Source: Phytoseiulus persimilis | Lineage: Eukaryota > Arthropoda > Arachnida > Mesostigmata > Phytoseiidae | DNA length: 64,000 nt | Assembly (NCBI GenBank): GCA_037576195.1 | Contig: CM075102.1 | Span: forward strand, 1,674,001-1,738,000 | Direction of reading: 5' to 3' | Shown: piece after piece, positions 13,630 to 23,500 of the stretch | How the letters are laid out: every line of letters starts with the position of its first letter | How positions within the stretch are numbered: position 1 is the first letter of the stretch | Position numbers and translations under genes: made by a program | Notes under the pieces: generated by a model | Told to the model about the DNA's origin: nothing | The model's database searches: none | The model's input: the letters and a program-made list of their open reading frames with translations, nothing else

Positions 13630-13842
13630 TCATCCAATCAGTGTGGTTCCTGCATTGAGGTTCGCCATCAGGATTCCCGCTCTGAGATTGTTAGCTTCAG
13701 ATTTCGTGAGAGTCCCAAAGAAGCAGATGACGCAGCGATGCTGGGTTTTTCGGATCACTGCCTCCTGCTCGAAAGTTTCACGTGGGATCTGAACCCCAGG
13801 ACAACGATTCACGGAATTCACGGCGCCCCGGATCTGTTTCAT
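13630..13842 (-). pseudogene. Orphan fragment resembling part of a class C receptor ligand domain
   Basis: The minus-strand frame contains RCVICFFGTLTKSEANNL followed by a helical stretch and NAGTTLIG, then a stop. Its order of features (short strand with VIxF, helix, then a strand ending in IG) resembles the segment of Venus-flytrap domains that reads VIVAYLEKTILMRFL and ends FLILASDSWG in exons 2-3 of the receptor at 2189-8800. No neighbouring exon with the rest of such a domain was found, and no splice donor follows cleanly. It could be a relic of a duplicated receptor or a chance resemblance. Confidence 0.22.
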
Positions 13843-14594
13843 AGCCCCCCGATGTGCCCGATTACGATCCGAGGTCGGGACATTTCGACCAGGCCTCTGA
13901 ATTCGAACTCCTTGATGTGATTCGGGGCTCAGGAATGAGTTGCGCTCTTCCGAGTGCTGGAGTCGAGCTCACTCCTCCAGAGATACTCCTTGCGTGTGGC
14001 GTCCACAATCTATCATGTGATATTGGGAGATGACGTTTCGGCATTGCTTGGTCAGCGTTCCCCAACTCCAGGTTTGTTGCCGTCGATCGTTTCGTTTGCG
14101 ATTACCATTCGACTCATGGGAACACAGATGAGGCCGAGGAGGATTCGGACACGGGATCAGACAAACCTTCCGGATGAGCGAACCGCGGACAAGAAAAACT
14201 CGCGCTACTCACCGCAGGGTTCCTTTGGAATTGTTGTTTGTAGCTGCTTCCAGGATGGGTGCCCGACAAGGAGGGTCTCATCCGAAAGATGTCCACATTG
14301 CCGCGTCACACGGGAATCATCGGCTTCAAACGTTTTCGATCGGAAGAATTGGATTCAGAGCTTGTTGCGACATCTAGCTTGGAACAAGAGCTCTGAGATG
14401 CAGAAGCTCCGAACAGGTGCATGGCGAGGGTGACCACGTTGGAGTTACCGAGGAGGAGGGTTCGGCCGCTCGGAGCGAGTTTTACTATGGCTTCAAGCCG
14501 GGATGAGTACTGTTTTCGCGAAGGATTTAGCGGAGAAGGAATCCTGTCATTTATATTCGGATGGAGTTGGTTTTTATTCAAGCGCCGGGAAACT

Positions 14595-17500
14595 TCAAGA
14601 GCTCCTTTCCAAAAAACTAGGACCGGACCTCTCATCGGATTTGCTCCGCACGCTGTCCAGGGACCCGCGTCTGGAGGATGCCCGACTTCGGACCTCTGAA
14701 GACGATGAGCGCATCGAGGTGTTCCTCCGAACTTTAGCGAACCGCTCGCTGTGCTTGCTTCTCTGGATCTTCCGTTCCACTGTGGAGAGGAACTTGCTGG
14801 GCGGGTTACCAGTATGGAGGGTCATTGGCACATTTCCGGCGGTTTGTCGCGTCGGAGTCCGATAAGCATCCGAACCAGACTCACCGACATCCATGGCATC
14901 TTCGAGTGCGTTCTCGAACCTCTGATCGATGTACAGCTCCTGGTTCTCTTCGAGAGTATCCTCGTAGAGGCTCCTGCGGCGCACGCGGTTGGTCGCCCTG
15001 TTCTTGTGAGCCTCGTTTCGAACCTGAAGGAATCAGGGATGGAGGTGTTTGGTGATACGATCGGGCCTCCATCCTTGCCTCGGAGGACGGTTTCTCCCCG
15101 GTTTTCTCCTGATGCCGATTTATTACACCTCGCAGGTCCCGGTGATGACATGACATTATCGCAGGACCAACAAACAGCTGACCGGCTCTGAGACATCTCT
15201 TACCTCCTTGATCAGCTGCGAGAAATCTGAATAATCTTTCTGCGATACGCCCACTGTGGCCGTAGACAGAACGACCTTCGTGGTCTCGACTCTGTGCAGG
15301 AGCATACCGGTGAACTGGATGAACATCACGATCGCGAAGAAGAGAATGAAACCCAGACCGATTGGATCCAGCTGGAGCGGCTCGTGCTCGATGGTGATTT
15401 GCTGTCAGACAGTGGGCGGGCCATCAGATTTGATTTTTTTGCGCGTTTCTTTCTTCCGAACAGAGGGTCAGAGTCGAAGTGAGCTCACCTTCGATTCAAC
15501 GATATAGACTATTCGCGATGTTCCGCCAACGGGCCAGTCGAGGTAGAGACTGTCCTTGTGGAGTTGCAAAGTGAACAAGGCGAGCACGTACAAAGCATTC
15601 AGCATAAAGTAGGCGATGCTCACGTTGTTGCGGAACTGTAGAAGACTCCGTTGCATTTCCTCTTTTTTCGCTTTGTCTTCTTCTATCGGATGAAGGAACT
15701 CCTGGGAATGAGATCGAGGAGACCAGGCGTAACGGAAGGAGCATTCCCACAGAGCTCGCATTATCGCCGTCGTCGATAACTCACTCTCAGCAGGTCTTTC
15801 CAGAACTTCTCCTCACTCGCCGGCAATTCGACCACCGGGCCATCCAAGACTTGTGGAGCGGTCATCCATTCGCGCATTCGGACCTCTGAGCGTCGTGCGT
15901 CAGACGACTCCGCTGAAAACTCTCATCTCCGAATGATTGCTCCTCGTGGATTAAGAAGTCGGGACTCGTATCCACAGAAAACGTTTCTCCACTTCGGTTA
16001 CCTTTGAAGCCAACCCGCGCATTCTTCTTCGGCTGAGGCTCGCTCTCGGGCTCGATGACGATTTCGGTGACCATCGATGGGACCATTCGTTCCCCACCGA
16101 GGTGAGCTTTCATCTCCTTGATGTCTTTGTTCATCTCAGCGATCATTGAATTCAGATCGTCCTGCTGGTCACGACGACCGGTGAGGAAAGCGAAAATTTG
16201 CCTCATGGCTGATGTCTCCATTTTTCGTTCTGGAATCAAATTGGATGAAATCGACCCGTGAACTGGCTCATCACTCTGATCACGAACCAATCCTGTACGA
16301 GAGCATGGCATGAGGTTTGAGTCCTCCGGGAAAACAGCTTCATCCGCTGTCTTCTCCGGTCGACTCGCTCTTGGGGAACACAACCCAGCATGGTTCACAT
16401 GCCTTTTCTCTCGCGCTGTTCCTGGAAAAGCTTTTCCCTCTCTTCGGGGCTCGGGGGCTTTTCTCGAGTCCCCCACACGACCACGTGGACGTTCACAACG
16501 GAATAGATGACCAGAAACAGGAACATGGATGGAATCAGCATGAAGTAGAGGATTCCGTGAGACACGCAAGTTATTTCCTAGATCAAAGAACCCGATTGAG
16601 ATCGTCCCGATCGATGCTACATCAACGACTCAACGCGAAGCCGAGTCCCACTCTTGGGACACCGATTGGCAGGATCGGCACCCGTATGTTTCCACCGACC
16701 ATTTTCCACGATTCTAGATATCACGAATCGCTCAAGCCGGTGGAGGTGAGTTGGCCTCAACCGATAGCTGTCTTACCCTGGGGTGTGCGATGGCTGTGAG
16801 TATGTAGGTCATAGCGAGAGCCGTCGTGAACATTCCTGACGGGGACGCCGGTCCTTCATTTTTTATTTGGATCAACAAACCGATGAGCACGGCGCACATT
16901 ATCAACGAATACACGAAAGTCAGGAGTAACGCCGCAAGTATCTGGAAGTCGGAATACAGGGTGAGATGAATGCGGTTCCAGGGGAATGCGCCGTTAGTGA
17001 AGTTGGGGGGGGGGGGGGGGGGGGGGGTGTTAGGTTCACTCATCATGCGGATCGAAGAGGGTATCCTTCTTCTCTGACTCGCCTGGTTGTCATTTTTGCA
17101 CACGAAACAAATCACGATGAAGGCCAATAACGGCGCCAGGTTGATGAGCATTGCGTGATGCGCCTGCATGGAGAATACAGTTACGAAACTGCCGACGATC
17201 ATCATGTAGATGTTTCCTGGTCCTGGAAAGTGCAGTCGTTTGGTTGGCGCGATCGGAACCTCGACGGAAGGTGCTCCGAAAGCAAATTTTCCACTGAACA
17301 CCAAGGACTCGCGATGGGCTCACCGATGATGTTTCCGATCATGAGCATTCCCTGATACGCGATGTAAGGGGCCGACACGTTTGGATTGATCTTTATAAGG
17401 TTCCGGGCAGAAACCAAGAGATCCATTATGTTGGCTTGCGTCGACGGGCCCCATCTCCTCCGCTGCGTATAGAATTCACCTGTGGACAAACCCGATGTTC

Positions 17501-20500
17501 GTTATGAAATTTGCTCGGTGGTATCACCGTCTGCAATCCAATCCTCTATCTCCGGCAGACGCGAACATCGACGTCCACGTGATGATGATGACATGCTCAC
17601 CAAAAGCTTCCGGAGCATGGGTGTACGCGTCGGACGCGGCACTGTACTCCACGCCGTAGCCGCGTTGCAGCAACAAAGTGCAGAGCCAACGATCCTCCCC
17701 TGCGGTAAGGAAGGTGATCCGGGTTGGAACTGGTCGAATCCAAATTTTTCAATGCCGGGCTTTCTCTGTTCGTTCGAAGCTCAATTGGCGTCTCATCCCA
17801 CAAAGCCCCGAGCTCTGCGTCAGGATCACGCCATCTTGTGACGGCGCCTACCTTGATCGTATTGGATGTAGTGCCTTGGTTCTTTGCATTCTTGGGTGTA
17901 GGTGCGCATCACGCCGTCTGCCATGAGAGCTTCAGCTCGGAACAAAGAGAAACAGCCCGGGCTGCACAGGACGCAGCCGAAAACGTGCTCTGTTGCCTTC
18001 TGTAGCCAGTGAGCCACTGCATACTCGAACTTCTGATACCAAACCATGATTCCTAGATGGGAAAACAGACGACACCAGCATCAGAATTGAACGTGGCGGA
18101 GGGTGCGAGGGAAGCTATAACGAAGATGAAAAGACGTGCCCGATCCCACAGGATGGATCCGTCCACAGGCCGCTCCCAACGAGACGTTCTTCTTCATCAG
18201 ATCCACGAGGAGTTTCACGGCGTGAGGCTTGAAATTTATGTCTCCGTCCAGTGCCAGGATATAGGTATTCCGTGCCCGAGTGTGCTTCTGTTTGAGCGTA
18301 AGATCGAGCTCATGCAGCCGATGTCCAAGGAGGTAGTACATGTACATCACCTGGCCAGGTCAAGAGATTTAGTCCTCCGAATCGGTCTTTCGATCGAGTT
18401 CTTGAGCGCTCTTCATACCTGACTCCAACGCTTCCTGGCTCGTATTAAAGATTTGTCCTTGAGGTGAACAAGAAGTCTGTTTCGGAACGGCATGACCCAT
18501 TCGAGTCGTCCCCCGTAGGGTGTGTTCGCTTTCCTGGGAGGCTCCAGCTTGATCTCCCGTCCATGGATCATGCTGTTCAGCGAAGAGAACGTTACTCCGA
18601 GATGTTCGCGATCGGAATCATTTTTTTTCCACCCCCTGAAGTTCCGAACCTCACGAACCCGTCTCCTAGGCTCTTCGCTCAACGAGCGTCACGAAATTGT
18701 CGGAAAATCTCTGATCGATTGGCTATACCCACGTAACAGGAGCAGTTCATTGAAACACGGGGAATCGGATGATCGGGAACTTTCTGTTTCGATCGCCCGC
18801 TCTAGTTTATCACCTGGCAGCTGTGTCGACCGCAGCAATGAAATCCTTCACGTACGAGTTCACCACTCGTTTTCCTTTGTCGATTTCGAACGCGTCGTCG
18901 AAAAGAATCTCGGCTAGAAATCAGCGTGTATCCGTGTGAGTGACAATTCGCTCTTAATCGCCTCGAAAGGAGGCTTCTGCGGACGCACTGCCGAGGTCAG
19001 AAACAGATGACGATCGAGAAGTGATCGATGGTCTCATACCTTCGAACTCGTAGTAGTCAGGGTCCCTGAACTCAAACATTCTATGAGTGATCCTCATCTC
19101 TCCCTGATCCAAATCCATTCTGAAGATACTTTTCAGCATTTGAACCATTTCCTCCTCGTTCTCGTGCCACATCGTAGCACAGGCGATGATTCGGACCTGA
19201 GAATATCCCCAAGGAATGACGAACTCTCTGTCAGAAATCGATTCAAATAAATTCTAACTAGATGTGAGATCAGCCTCTCACGACTTGGATTCCTCTGAGA
19301 TTCACGAGTCTCATCATCAAAGTTCGTTCGAGGCGATTTTCGTTGTGTTTTCGCGCACCCCATTGATTGATCTTGGTTCTTTGATGCGCGTCCGGCACCA
19401 AAAGATTGTTCTAGATGCCCATTGGCGCCACCCTCGCTGCGTTCATATTTTCGCATGTTGTGCACCAGAAGTCGACTTCCTCTGGGCACAATGTGTATGT
19501 ATATACTCCAGACCAGCGGTCTTCAGAGTGGTCGAGATCGACCCCCGGCTCGGTGGAACGAGGATCCTGAGCGTCTCGGAGAGCACTGGATGTCAACTCA
19601 CGATGTCATTCGGTTTCTGATCGATATTTGTCTCCCAATCGCTCTCCGAATCCATTGCCAGGCCGCTTTCTTCAGCGTTGCTAGCGCCGGTCGTCCTCTC
19701 TGGATCTCGGCCCCTCACACGGGGTAAGCCTTTGTCGACAGCCGCCAGCCGTATCTGAGGGAGTAAGATTCTGATTGGTCGGTCGGTCGCTCGAATCGCA
19801 AAACCTCGACAATCGGCCGTCTCGCTCCACGTCATGGTGAGTCATGGGAGTGTCGTTATACCAGAACGCGTGAATGAATTCAATCTCGAGGTGTTTACTT
19901 TTTGAGCTGGAACATCATCGCGTCGCCGGAACGCCATTATGGACTGATCCACGCACACAGGACTGAAGAGCGAGTCGATGAAGAGACTGGAATCGCATAA
20001 ATGAATGCCGCTTCAAATCGCAAAGCGGCTGTCCAACAATTCATCAGAAATCGCTCGGAGACGATAGATACTCCCGGACGAGGATGTCCATCGAACCTAC
20101 TCTTTCACACCAGCAACTCTTCTTACGGGCGTTGTCCAAATGTGGAAAGTGATCACGGTCTGGCTCAGGAGCCATAGATACCACACCCAGGTGTAGTCGA
20201 TGAAGAGGAAGTTCAGGAGATCGTGATCCGATGCGATGTCTGGACAGTTGAAGAAGTACGGACAGGACACTCCCGGGATTCGAAGGCAGGTGTCTGTCGA
20301 ATGGAATTGTAGCGCTCCGCGTGTATTCGCAGTTTCGGGGAGGGAGCGCTTCCTCGTGGAGGATGATGTCAACAACAGAGCTCGGAATCCTCACCTGAAG
20401 CTCGCTTCGAGCAGAGCACGCCAAGGATGCCGACGGTCGACGGCACCGTCAGCGTCAGTGGGAAGGCCATCGAGAAAAGTTGTATACATACTTGACAAGC

Positions 20501-23500
20501 GAAAGTCGACGCCGCGTAACACAGGTACGACGAGATGAAATGAACCCCAGCCAAGCAGAGCGGCAGTCTCGCATACGTTCCAATGTTCTCGAAAGTTTTC
20601 GAAACCAACTTCATGGGCAGGAACGATCCGTAATTGAGGAGTTGGAAAACGGGCTGCACGATCACACCTTCATCTGGCGAAATGATCTCGATTATGTTCA
20701 CGAAACAAATCGGTCAACTCCAAACAGCGGAAAAGTCGCGTTGTTCTCAACGACGTTCCTGAGTGACAGAGCTCTTTTTCAACGGAGACGACGAGCGCTT
20801 CGAAGGCTGCGTGAGGAATTGGATCGGAATCGTCACAGCTCTTCGGCGGAGCCTCGACGAAACACCGACGGAAACACTCGTGGTCAGCCTATTGCGGTTA
20901 GATATTTACCGTCCAGAAGAGTCTTCAGGTTTGATCTCGTGAAAAGCGCCGAGAAATCGTCCCCGATGTCGGGCCTGTTGTGGGTCAGAATCATGGCCGT
21001 TGCGAGGATTATGCTGCATCGCACTGGCACCAGTATGAGATTGGTGATGGGTTTGCTGGCATCGATCGTCAGGTGGAGTTCCTTGATGTGATCGTCTCCC
21101 TTGCTGCCGAGGTAGTTCTCCCACCATCCGCACGAGAGCATCATGAGCACAAGAGGGATCCACCAGAGCCGGGGCGTCACCCACGATCGATCCAGAGCGG
21201 CCCAGATGAACAACCCGCTCGTCTGAAGGTGACTCTCATCAGCTGATCCGGAACTTCGTGCTCACATCATTCTCAAGCAGTGAAATTACCCTAGTCTCGA
21301 AAAGGCCACGTGCTAAGGACCCGCTGAATTTCCGAGCCCATCGACCGCAGCCCAATCAAGGCTGCTACCGGCTCGAATCGGGTCCCTCGAGACCCTCATA
21401 AGTTGGGGCTCGAGCGGGGTCTCCGACCGACGGGCCGCCCCATGGAGCCACCTCTTCGGATCGCGGCCGACGAGCTCGGGAGCGCTGGGGAAAATGGAAA
21501 CTACTCGCCTGGAAAATTAGGGTGATGAGCCGGATTATTGACTCCGGGTTGAATGATGCGTCCTCATTTTTCCTCCAGTGCTTCACTTGCAGGATTCCGG
21601 GCACAACAAACATGCAGTTGGATATCATCGCTCCATGAAGCACATTCATTTCCGGCAGGATACCAAAGACGAACCAAGCGCTTCCACATGCATGGATGCT
21701 TTCCATGAGGAAGGTCTGGGGAGAGTGCAAGCAAATGGTCATGTTCTTGAACGACGAGAATGAGATGGCTCGTCCGACAGCCCGGTGTCGCCCCACCCGG
21801 AACGACGCGAGGCCTTCGACAAGTTCTCATATCGAGGATACGTTCCGGAACGCGATTTCCGCGATCGGTACGAAACGCATATTTTCCGCTCGAGACATTC
21901 CGGGTCCGTGGTATTTGACAGCTTGTATGAAGCGGAAAGTACACTCTATAGCTCACCACGAACAAAACGTTCATCGATGGCCATGTCAGTGGTTTGAAGA
22001 GACATGATTTGAGACAGGCGAGTAGTTTCAAAACTTCCGGCAGGGCCAGCGACAACAGCAATGCCCAAGTGAATGCTATCACTTGGGTTTCGCTCGTGCC
22101 TACCGTGTAATCGAGGTCGGGTCTTATGGCCGCGCTCTGGTTCAGCAGCAATTCTGCGGAGGAAGTTAGAGGTTTGACTAGAGTTGAACCGCGGAAAGTC
22201 CTGAAAGTCCGTTTGTCGACCCGACCAGCTTGCAATCGGTCCCCCACGGGTGTGAAAATTGTGCCAATGTTCGGTGTACGATCCGGAACCTCGACTTGGA
22301 AAGTCATAATTTCAAACTCGGAGCCCGGCATCCATTTTGCGGGTAGTCTATAGGCAGCGTGTGGGTTCTTTGTCGATCGAGACCGTGCACGTGGATTGAA
22401 TCGGGGAGCTCACTGTCATGAGTTCAGCCAGGCTAAGCCGGGGATGTCCAGGAGGAAACTGCCGCGGGCGGGTTATCGGGAAGAAGTGGGGTTATTGTTT
22501 TGCTAGGCCATTTCAACTCAATCGGAACTTTAGACCTGAGTGATTCTGCGGCGGAGCACATCGCAGCATAACAACGTTGAACACAATAGTGCTACATGAA
22601 TATAAGTGACATGAATGAAGGACAGTACAACCTCGATTATTTCAACTAATTGATGCAAAAAAAAGTTGAAATAATCGAAAGTTGGAATAATTGAGAGATG
22701 ACGAAATCACCCACATTCTTGGACTCCGCAACCGATTCGGGAAAGAGAGTACGAGGTCGAACGCTAACCGATCCAGAATGATACGAGATATATTGACGAT
22801 AGAAGATTCTGAACGATGGATTCATCTTCGACATGAAAACACGCTTCCGGTCGACATCCTTCGGCCTGTTCTTCAGAATTGAAATAATCGAGGTTGAAAT
22901 GCGAAAGGTTGAAAGAATAAAGATTGAAATAATCGGGGTTGAAATAATCGAGGTTGTACTGTATGTCACATATGCATGAATAGATATACCCTAAAATCCC
23001 TCATATAACGGACCCTTCATTTCGCCGAATTGTCCCTCAGATAACGGACCCCTCAGATAAAGGACTCCTAAGATAACTTTCTCCCGGGGCTCGCGGCGTC
23101 GTGTTTCCTCCAACGATGCTCATTTTGAGTTTTCATTCACATCATACAGGCCTGCTACTTGAAGTCCGTTATCTGAGGGGTCCGTTATACGCGGGATTTT
23201 AGGGTAGCTAGAAAAAGAGAGAGCCGCACACGAACTTCTTCTCATCCCAATAATGACCGCATATTGTGCGGTCATCTCCCAATCCAAGTATATATCCGCG
23301 AGCGATTACCAGCGATGTGCGGCTATCATTCGACTTATAGCCGCACACTCCGTAGCTCCGGTGCTACCCGATTTGAGCGCAGTTGATTTGAGCGCAATCA
23401 GTTCAATCGCGCTGCTGTGAGTGTGAAGTATGGGACTGAGGAAGAGGACGAATCCCTCACCTATCCGCCAATTGCAGAAACAAAGAAATTACAATTTCTC

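Larger units (their letters stand above)
8801..14594. other. Spacer between the two large minus-strand genes; no firm gene
   Basis: The first part (minus-strand upstream of 8800) should hold the promoter and 5' UTR of the receptor gene. The part just below 14594 is the 3' flank of chitin synthase. Between them many short minus-strand frames have plausible GT/AG borders, for example a possible acceptor before the frame ending at 10204, but I cannot join them into a convincing protein. Two segments are listed separately as candidates (11894-12282 and 13630-13842). No RNA gene or named mobile element was recognised. Confidence 0.5.

Noticed and set aside
23253..23347. Hairpins considered as a structured RNA or CRISPR-like repeat
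   Set aside because: Only two unlike hairpins, no regular spacing, eukaryotic intron context; better explained as small repeat debris.
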